A stretch of DNA of 40,520 nt from Bacteroidota bacterium (GCA_023422565.1 JAFAGR010000057.1:1-40520), one strand, 5' to 3'. Counted from the stretch's first letter, positions 1 through 7,576 are shown. Made by a program: numbers and translations. Notes: generated by a model from the sequence alone, not told the origin.

Positions 1-2
1 AC

Positions 3-278
3 GATGAAGTGTGCGACTACTATTTATTTGAACCGGCCCAGCAGTTTGCTTCGGGAAATGAAATATGGAACAAATTGCTGCAGGCGAGAATTGAAAAGCC
101 TTTTCTGCTTTCCGGCGCCTTCATACCTGCCGACACTGCGGAGCTTAAAAACTTCAGGCATCCCGATTTTTTCGGAATCAATTTGAAGAACGAACTTGAA
201 CAACACGACGGCTCAAAGAATATGGCTTTATTGCTTCGTATACTGCAAAGCCTGAAAGCGGCACCCGGCAAACATTAA
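3..278 (+). CDS. trpF: Probable phosphoribosylanthranilate isomerase, C-terminal part (partial)
   Basis: The reading frame is already open at the left edge (codons Asp-Glu-Val-Cys-Asp-Tyr from base 3), so only about the last 91 residues are present. The visible part fits the end of the TrpF TIM barrel. A hydrophobic strand with LFEP is followed by KPFLLSGAFIPAD, which resembles the family's KPFxLSGG phosphate-binding turn, then HPDFFGINLKNELE, which resembles the GVDLNSxFE strand before the last helix. TrpF converts N-(5-phosphoribosyl)anthranilate to the carboxyphenylamino-deoxyribulose phosphate in cytoplasmic tryptophan synthesis. The usual second Gly of LSGG is Ala here, and the PG of the last loop reads DG, so the copy is somewhat divergent. 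The rest of a trp operon would lie left of the window. The assignment rests on a fragment and is moderate. Confidence 0.55.
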   Translation, partial: DEVCDYYLFEPAQQFASGNEIWNKLLQARIEKPFLLSGAFIPADTAELKNFRHPDFFGINLKNELEQHDGSKNMALLLRILQSLKAAPGKH

Positions 279-365
279 AGCTTTATTAAAATTGATCTTA
301 CGGGTTATATGCGCTTCCCGCCCGCGCAAAATGAATTAAATTGCATCAACTTAGAAAGATACTTT

Positions 366-1442
366 ATGAAAAAATGGCTGTTTCTTTTGCTCGTTTTGCC
401 TTCTGTTGTTATTGCGCAGAAGAAAGGAAAGGGCAATGATAAGAATGTTGCAACGCAACAATTGAACAAGTTTACCATTAATGGAACAGTAACCGGTTTT
501 CCTGACGGAACAGTTGTAGATCTTTTAAATGGCAATAACGGCGCGCCTGAGGCCACTGCTTCTGTAAAAGACGGCAAGTTTACCATAACCGGTAAAGTTG
601 AATTTCCTGATTTTAAACTGGTGTCTTTTAATAAACAACAACAGCAATTCATTCCGATTTTTTTAGACAACAGTAATGTTACTGTAGTCGCGAAGCACAA
701 CGCCCTGGATGCGGCTGAAGTTACCGGATCTCCTTCCCACGAGGACTTCAAAGCGTTTACGGCGGTTACTAAGCCCTATCAGCATTTGTTTATGCAGGAA
801 GGTGGAGGAAGTGAGGAAGAGATGAAAGGTGCGGCTATGGTTACAGAAAGCTTTGCAAGAAAGAACCTTCAATCTTATATCGCACCGATGGCCATCTACC
901 GTAATTTTCAACTTACGGGTGACGCAAAGCTGATGGAGGAATTGTACAACGGACTAAAAAAGGAAGTGAAAGAAACACCCGTGGGCAACTATCTCGCTAA
1001 CCAAATAGAAGAAGCTAATCGTAATCCGATCGGTGCAGTGCTACCTGATTTTTCGCAGGAAGACACTTCGGGAAAAGAAGTGAAGCTTTCACATTTTTTG
1101 GGTAAATATGTTTTGGTAGATTTTTGGGCAAGTTGGTGCGGGCCGTGCCGCCAGGAAAATCCCAATGTGGTGAATGCCTACCATAAATTCAAGCATAAGA
1201 ATTTCACGGTATTGGGCGTTTCGCTTGATAAATCGCGCGACCCGTGGATGGCTGCTATTTATAAAGATAAACTTACGTGGCCGCATGTTAGCGACCTTAA
1301 GGGTTGGGGCAATGAGGTGGCAAAGCAGTACCAGATCTACAGCATTCCTCAGAATTTTCTTATCGATCCGGAAGGGAAGATAGTAGCCAAGAATCTTCGT
1401 GGTCCCGCTCTGGAAGCGAAGCTTGCCAGTTTGATAAAGTAG
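366..1442 (+). CDS. Secreted DUF4369-thioredoxin (TlpA-like) protein
   Basis: This is a 358-residue exported thiol-disulfide oxidoreductase of the TlpA/ResA type common in Bacteroidota. The frame extends upstream to 309, but the ATG at 366 (MKKWLFLLLVLPSVVIAQ) begins a clean signal peptide and is preferred. After the signal comes a beta-rich DUF4369-like domain (FTINGTVTGFPDGT, about residues 35-125), a helical linker, and an AhpC/TSA-thioredoxin domain with the redox motif WASWCGPCRQENP (CGPC near residues 258-261) and the cis-Pro segment YSIPQNFLIDPEG. The family reduces or rearranges disulfides of periplasmic or surface proteins; the substrate is unknown. The gene lies 87 bp after the trpF stop and ends 4 bp from the convergent pdxJ stop, with no room for a terminator between them. 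Confidence 0.9.
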   Translation: MKKWLFLLLVLPSVVIAQKKGKGNDKNVATQQLNKFTINGTVTGFPDGTVVDLLNGNNGAPEATASVKDGKFTITGKVEFPDFKLVSFNKQQQQFIPIFLDNSNVTVVAKHNALDAAEVTGSPSHEDFKAFTAVTKPYQHLFMQEGGGSEEEMKGAAMVTESFARKNLQSYIAPMAIYRNFQLTGDAKLMEELYNGLKKEVKETPVGNYLANQIEEANRNPIGAVLPDFSQEDTSGKEVKLSHFLGKYVLVDFWASWCGPCRQENPNVVNAYHKFKHKNFTVLGVSLDKSRDPWMAAIYKDKLTWPHVSDLKGWGNEVAKQYQIYSIPQNFLIDPEGKIVAKNLRGPALEAKLASLIK

Positions 1443-1446
1443 CAGG

Positions 1447-2172
1447 CTAAATCAATTGCCTTTTGTAGAGTTGCACGGTATTCTCCAATCCGAAGTAAAG
1501 GGCATCACATATAAGCGCGTGGCCGATCGATACTTCCAGAAGCCCGGGAATATTTTTCGCGAAGTATGAGAGGTTGTTAAGATCGAGATCATGGCCTGCA
1601 TTGATGCCAATATTTAATTCACTTGCTTTTTGAGCGGCCCGGATAAAAGGTGCTAGAGAATTTTCTTTTGTGCCCTTTGCAAATCCCGATGCATAACTCT
1701 CTGTGTAGAGTTCGATCCGGTCTGTTCCCGTCGCTTTGGCACCTTCAACCATTGCCTCATCAGGGTCCACAAAAATTGACACGCGAATGCCTTCCTTTTT
1801 GAAAACTGCTACAGTCTCTTTCAGGTAGTTTACATGTTCGGTAGTATTCCATCCGTGATTGCTTGTTAACTGTCCTTCTGAATCCGGCACTAGTGTAACC
1901 TGATCGGGACGGTTGGCAAGAACAAGTTTAACAAATTTGTCTTCCCGCGGGTTTCCTTCAATATTAAATTCCGTGCGCACCAGTTTTTTCAGTTCGAATA
2001 CATCATCATATCGTATATGCCTTTCATCGGGCCGGGGGTGTACGGTGATTCCATCGGCACCGAAACGTTCAACATCACGTGCAACCTGGAGCAGGTTGGG
2101 ATTGTTATGGCCCCGGGAATTTCGCAGTGTGGCTATCTTGTTTATGTTTACCGAAAGTTTTGTCATTCTCAA
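1447..2172 (-). CDS. pdxJ: Pyridoxine 5'-phosphate synthase
   Basis: PdxJ condenses 3-amino-2-oxopropyl phosphate (1-amino-propan-2-one 3-phosphate) with 1-deoxyxylulose 5-phosphate to give pyridoxine 5'-phosphate, the last ring-closing step of DXP-dependent vitamin B6 synthesis in the cytoplasm. The 241-residue protein has the usual family length and its landmarks: LSVNINKIATLRNSRG near the N-terminus, the catalytic and phosphate-binding ITVHPRPDERHIR, the SIFVDPDE strand, the GINAGHDLDLNNL loop and the terminal EVSIGHALICDALYFG phosphate site. Translation may start at 2172 (MRMTKL) or at the second Met at 2166; the family usually begins directly with the MTKLSVN-like strand. The gene is convergent with the thioredoxin-like gene and is preceded by the terminator of the next minus-strand gene, so it is probably transcribed alone. 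Confidence 0.95.
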   Translation of the reverse strand: MRMTKLSVNINKIATLRNSRGHNNPNLLQVARDVERFGADGITVHPRPDERHIRYDDVFELKKLVRTEFNIEGNPREDKFVKLVLANRPDQVTLVPDSEGQLTSNHGWNTTEHVNYLKETVAVFKKEGIRVSIFVDPDEAMVEGAKATGTDRIELYTESYASGFAKGTKENSLAPFIRAAQKASELNIGINAGHDLDLNNLSYFAKNIPGLLEVSIGHALICDALYFGLENTVQLYKRQLI

Positions 2173-2203
2173 TTTGAAACTATAAAGGTACTGGGTAAAA
2201 TAA

Positions 2204-2229
2204 CAACACCCGATGTGAACCGGGTGTTG
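2204..2229 (-). terminator. Intrinsic terminator of the SnoaL-like gene
   Basis: A perfect 9-bp inverted repeat (CAACACCCG / CGGGTGTTG, loop 2213-2220) is followed on the minus strand by a T-rich run (2196-2203). It lies 20 bp downstream of the stop of the 2250-2735 gene and just upstream of pdxJ, so it separates the two minus-strand transcripts. Confidence 0.85.
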
Positions 2230-2249
2230 CGAAGATCATTGTGAAAGAA

Positions 2250-2735
2250 CTACTTCATTTCGGTAGGCTTGGCTTCCCATTGCCGCATTTCTATCACCTT
2301 ACCATCTTTATTGAACCACCAGATTTCGTGGATATGGGTGGTCTCAGTTTTGCCGTCTGCGGTTTTGCTTTCGTCCATTCCCCAAATGGCTACAACATCT
2401 TCCTTCATGTCGTCTCTTCTCAGAGGCGTTACCGCAAAGATGGTAGATTTTACGTCTGTAAATTTACTTCGGTACTCAGTTCCTGATTTCAGGAATTCTG
2501 TTTTTCCTTTAACCATTCCTCCGTTTGCAAAGAAAGCTTTGATGGAGTCAGAAAAATGGTCTGCGTGGCGGTTTAGCATGTTTTCATCCCAGTCTTTCCA
2601 GAGATCCAGTACTTTTTGGGCGAGTTCGGTTTTACCGATTTTTATTTGCGGGTTGTACTTGTACTGATCTTCTTTCTGCGCCAGGGCGATAAAGCCCAGG
2701 TTTAGCAAGAGGGCGAGGCAAATGATCTTTTTCAT
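2250..2735 (-). CDS. Secreted SnoaL-like/NTF2-fold protein
   Basis: A 161-residue protein with a clear signal peptide (MKKIICLALLLNLGFIALAQ) followed by one small alpha+beta domain. The order of segments suits the SnoaL/NTF2-like cone fold: a helical start (ELAQKVLDLWKDWDENML), then HFSDSIKAFFANGGMVKGKTEFL, then strands ending in THIHEIWWFNKDGKVIEMRQWEA. The phrase pattern of an aromatic, DGKV and a final charged strand is frequent in that superfamily. Members can be enzymes, polyketide cyclases or simple ligand binders, so no reaction is proposed. The protein is predicted to be periplasmic or extracellular. It is transcribed alone from a good promoter at 2786-2816 and ends at its own terminator. 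Confidence 0.75.
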   Translation of the reverse strand: MKKIICLALLLNLGFIALAQKEDQYKYNPQIKIGKTELAQKVLDLWKDWDENMLNRHADHFSDSIKAFFANGGMVKGKTEFLKSGTEYRSKFTDVKSTIFAVTPLRRDDMKEDVVAIWGMDESKTADGKTETTHIHEIWWFNKDGKVIEMRQWEAKPTEMK

Positions 2736-2785
2736 TTAAATGTATTTTAATGTGATGAAGGAGCCTGTAAAACAGGAGGAGAGTA

Positions 2786-2816
2786 TAAAGATAAAAGTTA
2801 ATATGATAAATGCAAA
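2786..2816 (-). promoter_or_regulatory. Promoter of the SnoaL-like gene next to a G9/C9 tract
   Basis: On the minus strand a TTTG (-33 type, 2813-2816) is separated by exactly 19 bp from TATCTTTA (-7 type, 2786-2793), one mismatch from the Bacteroidota TAnnTTTG consensus. The start site would lie near 2779. One base upstream of the -33 element is a run of nine C on this strand (2818-2826 as G on plus). The leader also holds a small hairpin, CCTGT/ACAGG, at 2764-2776. Confidence 0.6.
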
Positions 2817-2910
2817 TGGGGGGGGGATTTATGGTTGAGCATGACCTTTTTACCATTTTGCAAATTACACGTGCGATCCCGGCATCTTACCCCGTTTAGC
2901 ACCCAGTAGG

Positions 2911-3823
2911 GGAATTGACAGTACAGCTATTGTTTTAGAATTTAGTTTTCTAAATTTCATTACAATGTTTAAAGGGATGCAACTTGAAGAATTCAATCAA
3001 ACTTTTCAAACAGAAGAAGTTTGCAAACAGTATCTGTTTGATATAAAATGGAAGAACCGATATACGTGCAGGAGATGCGGCTGCACCCGTTTTTGGAAGG
3101 GAAGAACCCTTTTTCATGCGAGATGTGCCGATTGCGGTTATGATGAATCAATTACATCTCACACCGTTTTTTACAAGATGCAAATACCGATACTCAAAGC
3201 TTTTAGGATGGTTTTTCAGATTTCAATTTTAAAGAAAGGAATATCATCGCTGGAGCTTTCAAAGGTTTTCGGCATAGATGAAAAAACCGCTTTCCGATTT
3301 CGTGAGCGGGTTCACAACGCAATGGAGTCGTGGATTTCAAAGGAATGCCGCGAAAAGAAAAATGTTAATGTAACAAGGCTGGACAGCGTTCTTCTAATGA
3401 ACAGGGGAGAGAAATTGAACGGCCTGCAGAGGCTTAATCTGATGATGGAGGAGTATACCCGTGGAAAATCAAAATTGAAAGTGATCAAGTTAATAGGTTT
3501 GGTTCCTTTTAATAACTCAGTGGATCAGTGTCATTTAGTGGCGGGCCGGTATGTTGATGAAAGGAAGAGCATCCTTGTATGGAACTTGAAGTGCTGGCTG
3601 ACCGGCACTCACCATCATTGCTCGGAAAAAAATCTGCAGAAATACCTCAATGAATTTCTGTTCCGCTATAACAACCGCCACAGGCAGGAAAGAATTTGGC
3701 ATGTGCTGATCAATCAGATGATGCTTTCAAAGCCCCACTATTTAAGCGGCAACGCGGCCTGATAGTGGAATCGCTGGCAACCAGAATGGAAATTGGGTTT
3801 CGCGTGGCTGGGCTGATAATTCC
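2911..3823 (+). mobile_element. Decayed IS1595-family insertion sequence
   Basis: The transposase-like gene at 2965-3762 is flanked by imperfect inverted repeats. Left 2911-2929 reads GGAATTGACAGTACAGCTA and the reverse complement of 3805-3823 reads GGAATTATCAGCCCAGCCA, 14 of 19 positions identical. The resulting element of about 913 bp suits a small IS1595-type IS. The adjacent 8-bp flanks do not match each other, so no target duplication survives, as expected of an old insertion. The exact ends are inferred from this repeat alone. Confidence 0.55.
2965..3762 (+). pseudogene. IS1595/ISXO2-like transposase, catalytic core lost
   Basis: The N-terminal third is a good IS1595-type transposase. 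It has the zinc-ribbon CRRCGC ... CADCG (about residues 35-60), then SHTVFYKMQIPILKAFRMVF and the helix-turn-helix-like segment with ISSLELSKVFGIDEKTAFRF. The end is also typical: HHHCSEKNLQKYLNEFLFRYNNRH matches the terminal helices of the ISXO2-like domain. Between them the DDE core is missing or unrecognisable. The first Asp-Glu-x-x-x-Gly-Gly motif reads LDSVLLMN, and the block expected to hold TDGW..Y and the final catalytic N/E is compressed to about 40 residues. The protein has 265 residues where about 300 are usual. It is called an inactive remnant, although the frame is still open. A captured DNA-binding function cannot be excluded. Confidence 0.7.
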
Positions 3824-3852
3824 AAGGTTTATTTTATCTTCTAGCAGAAAAT

Positions 3853-3885
3853 TAAATAAAAAAGGCCCGCAATTTCTCGCGGGCC
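3853..3885 (-). terminator. Intrinsic terminator of ahcY
   Basis: A perfect 7-bp stem GGCCCGC (3864-3870) / GCGGGCC (3879-3885) with an 8-base loop is followed on the minus strand by a T-rich tract (3853-3863). It lies 21 bp downstream of the ahcY stop codon and also caps the remnant IS on its right side. Confidence 0.9.
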
Positions 3886-3906
3886 GGGATTGATAAGTCA
3901 ATTCTA

Positions 3907-5235
3907 TTAATACCTGTACATATCAGCCTTATACGGACCTTCAGCCGAAATACCAAGGTATTCCGATTGTGCCGAAGTTAATACGTCAAGCTCAACACCA
4001 ATTTTCTTCAAATGCAGGCGTGCAACTTTTTCATCAAGGTGTTTTGGAAGAACATAAACCTTATTCTCATATTTTGAAGAATTGGTCCACAGCTCAATTT
4101 GGGCAAGTGTTTGGTTAGTGAACGAGTTACTCATCACAAAGCTCGGGTGGCCGGTTGCGCAACCCAGGTTCACAAGCCTTCCTTCAGCCAATACGATCAC
4201 ATCTTTGCCATCAATGGTGTAAAGATCAACCTGCGGCTTGATGGTATTTTTTGTTGAACCGTAATTTTTGTTCAACCATGCCATGTCAATTTCAATGTCG
4301 AAGTGCCCGATGTTGCATACGATGGTTTTATCCTTCATCAATTTAAAGTGCTCACCGGTAATAAGGTCACGGCAACCTGAAGCGGTAACGACAATGTCAG
4401 CTTCTTTAACGGCGTCGATCATTTTCTTCACTTCAAACCCATCCATCGCGGCTTGCAAAGCACAGATAGGATCGATCTCTGTTACAATAACACGAGCGCC
4501 GGCTCCGCGAAGACTTTCTGCAGATCCCTTACCCACATCACCATAACCGCCAACTACTGCAACTTTTCCTGCCATCATCACGTCAGTAGCGCGACGGATG
4601 CTGTCAACCAAAGATTCTTTACAACCGTATTTGTTATCGAATTTTGATTTGGTAACCGAATCGTTCACATTAATTGCAGGGATAGGCAAGGTTCCTTTCG
4701 CCATACGCTCATACAAACGGTGAACACCAGTTGTAGTTTCTTCGCTCAGGCCTTTAATGTTTTTTATCAACTCAGGATATTTATCAAAAACGATGTTGGT
4801 AAGATCTCCGCCATCATCAAGGATCATGTTCAAAGGTTTATCAGCGCTTCCGAAGAACAATGTTTGTTCGATGCACCAATCCGCTTCTTCCTGAGTTTGT
4901 CCTTTCCATGCATAAACGCCGATACCTGCAGCCGCGATTGCAGCAGCAGCCTGGTCTTGCGTGGAGAAAATATTACATGAACTCCACTTTACCTCTGCAC
5001 CCAAAGCAACAAGTGTTTCAATAAGTACAGCAGTTTGAATGGTCATGTGAAGGCAACCGGCAATGCGGGCCCCCTTTAGTGGCTGGCTCTTGCCATATTC
5101 TGCGCGCAGGCTCATCAGCCCCGGCATTTCGGCTTCGGCAAGCATTATTTCCTTACGGCCCCATTCTGCGAGGCTCATATCTTTCACCTTGTACTTCAGG
5201 TTGAAGTCAATTTGTGTGTTTGCAAGTGTTGACAT
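3907..5235 (-). CDS. ahcY: S-adenosylhomocysteine hydrolase
   Basis: AhcY splits S-adenosylhomocysteine into adenosine and homocysteine with a tightly bound NAD, and so removes the product inhibitor of SAM-dependent methylation in the cytoplasm. The 442-residue protein shows the N-terminal substrate domain (KGARIAGCLHMTIQTAVLIE), the catalytic stretch AINVNDSVTKSKFDNKYGC with Lys and Asp, the NAD-binding Rossmann loop VVGGYGDVGKGSAE, the GHFDIEID segment and the conserved C-terminal tail ending KADMYRY, which reaches into the partner subunit. The insertion around EEADWCIEQTLFF is usual in bacterial forms. The ATG at 5235 is the only sensible start. The gene is monocistronic and divergent from an Lrp/AsnC gene across 119 bp. 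Confidence 0.97.
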   Translation of the reverse strand: MSTLANTQIDFNLKYKVKDMSLAEWGRKEIMLAEAEMPGLMSLRAEYGKSQPLKGARIAGCLHMTIQTAVLIETLVALGAEVKWSSCNIFSTQDQAAAAIAAAGIGVYAWKGQTQEEADWCIEQTLFFGSADKPLNMILDDGGDLTNIVFDKYPELIKNIKGLSEETTTGVHRLYERMAKGTLPIPAINVNDSVTKSKFDNKYGCKESLVDSIRRATDVMMAGKVAVVGGYGDVGKGSAESLRGAGARVIVTEIDPICALQAAMDGFEVKKMIDAVKEADIVVTASGCRDLITGEHFKLMKDKTIVCNIGHFDIEIDMAWLNKNYGSTKNTIKPQVDLYTIDGKDVIVLAEGRLVNLGCATGHPSFVMSNSFTNQTLAQIELWTNSSKYENKVYVLPKHLDEKVARLHLKKIGVELDVLTSAQSEYLGISAEGPYKADMYRY

Positions 5236-5254
5236 TGTAAATATTTTTGTGACG

Positions 5255-5262
5255 CAAATCTA
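5255..5262 (-). promoter_or_regulatory. -7 box of the ahcY promoter
   Basis: On the minus strand this reads TAGATTTG, an exact match to the TAnnTTTG -7 consensus, 20 bp before the ahcY start codon, which implies a very short leader. No convincing -33 TTG/TTTG was found at the expected spacing. No SAH or SAM riboswitch could fit in such a leader. Confidence 0.5.
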
Positions 5263-5354
5263 ATACTCTTTAGCGGAAAATACTATAGTTTATATAATAT
5301 TTGGGGAATTATCTCACAAAACAGTAACTTGTTGGCGTAAAATACTAAAATCGG

Positions 5355-5855
5355 ATGGCAAAAACAGCTTCAAAAGTGGAATCATCTGTTGATAATATTC
5401 AACTCGATCAAAAAGATCTTGCCATTCTCCGGCTTCTTCAGGAGAATGCGAGAATGACGGTAAAAGAGATCGGCGACAAGGTTATGCTTAGCGCTACTCC
5501 GGTTCATGAAAGAATCAAGCGAATGGAAGCTTCGGGAGTAATCAGGAGTTATGCAACCTTGCTGGACGCAGGCAAGGTGAATAAAGGTTTGATGGTGATC
5601 TGTTATGTATCACTGAAGGAGCATAACCGTGGAGCAGGTGCAAAATTCATTAATGCGATTAATGCGATGAATGAGGTGATCGCGTGTTACAATATTTCCG
5701 GGGAGTTTGACTTTATGCTGAAGGTGGTTTGTAAAGACATGAATGCCTACTACGATTTTCACGTGAACAAACTTGGGCTTACAGACAATGTGGGCAATAT
5801 GCAAAGTGTATTTGTGATGGGAGTGATCAAGGATACTCACAAACTGATCTGGTAA
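5355..5855 (+). CDS. Lrp/AsnC family transcriptional regulator
   Basis: A 166-residue feast/famine regulator. After a charged ~15-residue N-terminal extension comes the AsnC-type winged helix (QLDQKDLAILRLLQENARMT, then VKEIGDKVMLSATPVHERIK as the recognition region, about residues 18-75). The C-terminal RAM ligand-binding and oligomerisation domain (about 80-160) contains the GEFDFMLKVVCKDMNAYYDF strand-helix unit. Family members sense amino acids and form dimers to octamers that wrap DNA. The gene stands alone and is divergent from ahcY, so autoregulation and control of ahcY are natural hypotheses, but no operator was recognised. The ATG at 5355 follows the AT-rich intergenic region directly. 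Confidence 0.92.
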   Translation: MAKTASKVESSVDNIQLDQKDLAILRLLQENARMTVKEIGDKVMLSATPVHERIKRMEASGVIRSYATLLDAGKVNKGLMVICYVSLKEHNRGAGAKFINAINAMNEVIACYNISGEFDFMLKVVCKDMNAYYDFHVNKLGLTDNVGNMQSVFVMGVIKDTHKLIW

Positions 5856-5909
5856 CATTTAATTTTTCATTACCATTTTAATAGATAATTTCAATCAAAC
5901 ATTCTTTTT

Positions 5910-6641
5910 ATGAGAACCATTGCAGCTGTTGCGGTTGCCGCACTAGGGCTTGTGATCGCCCTCTTTGTTATTGGCAGTGCCTATAAGTACAAGTTCAGAT
6001 CGATAGAAAACATTTCGGTGACGGGCTCGGCTGAAAAAGATTTTGTGAGCGACCAAATCGTGTGGAGCGGTTTTTACAACCGGAAAACTATGGACCTTAA
6101 AAGCGCATATGCGTTGCTGAAAGATGATGAGGCTAACATTCGGCGTTACCTCTCCTCAAAAGGCGTCGCTGAAAAAGAAATGGTTTTTTCGGCTATAAGT
6201 ATTGACAAGGAGTTCAACAACCGTTACGATGAAAATGGGCGCCATATAGGTTCGGAATTCACCGGATATAATCTGAGGCAAAATGTTACGGTTGATTCAA
6301 GGAATATAGAACAGGTAGAAAAAATATCCAGGGAAGTGACCGAATTGATTGAAAGCGGAATTGAGTTTAACTCTTCGTCTCCTTCTTATTATTACAGCAA
6401 ATTATCAGAACTTAAAATTGACCTCCTCGCAAAAGCCAGTGCCGATGCACGTTTACGGGCAGAAACGATCGCCAAAAATGCCGGCGGAAACCTGGGCAAG
6501 ATCCGAAAAGGCACAATGGGCGTTTTCCAGATCGTTGGGCAGAACAGCAATGAAGATTACAGTTACGGCGGCGCTTTTAATACTACGAGTAAAATTAAAA
6601 CCGCAACAATAACCATGAAGGTTGATTTCGCGGTTGATTGA
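5910..6641 (+). CDS. SIMPL-domain (DUF541) envelope protein
   Basis: A 243-residue protein with an N-terminal hydrophobic helix (residues 1-23, VAVAALGLVIALFVIG) that acts as an uncleaved anchor or signal, followed by one SIMPL/DUF541 domain. Diagnostic segments are ENISVTGSAEKDFVSDQIVW, which matches the family's VxGxGxxxxxPD opening in style, the LRQNVTVDSRNIEQVEKIS strand-helix, and KASADARLRAETIAKNAGG, which precedes the G.ig....f family end. The family is found in periplasmic and membrane proteins of unknown biochemical role (the name comes from a mouse signalling protein; BP26 of Brucella is a member). It follows the Lrp gene by 54 bp in the same direction. Its stop codon abuts the stop of the convergent GNAT gene, so the two share the palindrome TGATCA. 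Confidence 0.85.
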   Translation: MRTIAAVAVAALGLVIALFVIGSAYKYKFRSIENISVTGSAEKDFVSDQIVWSGFYNRKTMDLKSAYALLKDDEANIRRYLSSKGVAEKEMVFSAISIDKEFNNRYDENGRHIGSEFTGYNLRQNVTVDSRNIEQVEKISREVTELIESGIEFNSSSPSYYYSKLSELKIDLLAKASADARLRAETIAKNAGGNLGKIRKGTMGVFQIVGQNSNEDYSYGGAFNTTSKIKTATITMKVDFAVD

Positions 6642-7127
6642 TCAAATAGCTCGGCTCATTATATAATCGTTCATAAAAAACCCGCTTCCTATATCAATGT
6701 CCTCAGTTCGTAAAATACTGAAGCCGTATTTTTCGTAGAAAGTAATCGCGGGGTTAAACCGGTTGACGTTTAGTTCTATTTTTTTTGCGCCTTTTTCCCG
6801 TGCGGACTCTATCACATGAAGCAATAACTTTTTTCCTGTGGATTGTTTTTGCAGATCCGGAAGCACATAAAGCTTTTGCAACCTCGCCAGTTCTTCATCT
6901 TTCATTTGCATTGAGGCAAAACCAATGTAACGGTTCCCCTCTCTCGCGAGAAAGAAAACTTGTCCATCTTTCATCTGACCCTGCAAAGCAGCCTCACTGT
7001 AAAAAAGTCTTAGCATGTATTCGATCTGCTCCGCCTTAAGGATATTTCCATAAGCGGCAGGCCAGGTTTGATGGGCTAGCGTTTGAATGTTGGGGATATG
7101 AAACTCTTCCGCCGTGATTATTTCCAT
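6642..7127 (-). CDS. GNAT family N-acetyltransferase
   Basis: A 161-residue GCN5-related acetyltransferase filling one domain. The core motif A strand and pyrophosphate loop read LQKLYVLPDLQKQSTGKKLL (about residues 84-103), and motif B is NRFNPAITFYEKYGFSILR (about 121-139). The usual RxxGxG loop is QKQSTG here, which keeps the small residues needed to bind the CoA pyrophosphate. The substrate cannot be inferred. Its ATG overlaps the TGA of the upstream secreted gene by one base (TGATG), so translation of the pair is probably coupled. It ends directly against the SIMPL gene. Confidence 0.85.
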   Translation of the reverse strand: MEIITAEEFHIPNIQTLAHQTWPAAYGNILKAEQIEYMLRLFYSEAALQGQMKDGQVFFLAREGNRYIGFASMQMKDEELARLQKLYVLPDLQKQSTGKKLLLHVIESAREKGAKKIELNVNRFNPAITFYEKYGFSILRTEDIDIGSGFFMNDYIMSRAI

Positions 7128-7576
7128 CAGATCACTTTGATCTTCACGTCGGGAGCAAATGACACCTTGCCATTAGGGTCTTTAACAATAATGTCGAAAA
7201 ACCAAAGAACTTCGCCGGCTTTCAACTGGCCCATAATAGGTTTTATCCAGTAATCAGGAAGCGGAGTTGAAGTAAATCGTTGGGAAGCAATACTTGTTGT
7301 GGGCGTGATCTTTCCGGTCTGCTCATCTTCGGTAACCACATTTCTTCGGTAAAGAAACTGGTAGCTTGCAATAGTATAAACCACTTTTTTATCGTCAACG
7401 ATTCTTAAAGGCATTACTATCACCTTCTCCGTTTCTTCAGCACTTAATTGAACGGAATCTTTGTATTGACCGATTAACGTGGTTAATACAGGCCGCGGCG
7501 TTTTTTTGGTTTGCGCATAACCGTTACCGAAAGTGGCCAGAAGTAATACAGCAAATATGATCCTGAATGCTTTCAT
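7127..7576 (-). CDS. Secreted hypothetical protein
   Basis: A 149-residue protein not recognised as a named family. It has a typical signal peptide (MKAFRIIFAVLLLATFGNGYAQ) and a beta-rich mature part. That part ends in LKAGEVLWFFDIIVKDPNGKVSF, a 'GD-x-L-x-F-x-D-I-x-V-K-x-x-x-G' pattern resembling the C-terminal region of the gliding/T9SS protein GldM and related Bacteroidota surface domains. The likeness is only a pattern seen by eye. It is probably periplasmic or surface exposed. It is co-transcribed with the downstream GNAT gene through a one-base stop/start overlap and lies 66 bp upstream of the end of valS on the same strand, so it could also receive read-through from valS transcription. 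Confidence 0.6.
   Translation of the reverse strand: MKAFRIIFAVLLLATFGNGYAQTKKTPRPVLTTLIGQYKDSVQLSAEETEKVIVMPLRIVDDKKVVYTIASYQFLYRRNVVTEDEQTGKITPTTSIASQRFTSTPLPDYWIKPIMGQLKAGEVLWFFDIIVKDPNGKVSFAPDVKIKVI

Noticed and set aside
309..365. N-terminal extension of the thioredoxin-like protein
   Set aside because: It would place 19 hydrophilic residues before an ideal signal peptide. The ATG at 366 explains the sequence better.
5236..5354. Possible SAH or SAM riboswitch for ahcY
   Set aside because: The predicted leader is only about a dozen bases, and no conserved riboswitch core was seen on the minus strand.
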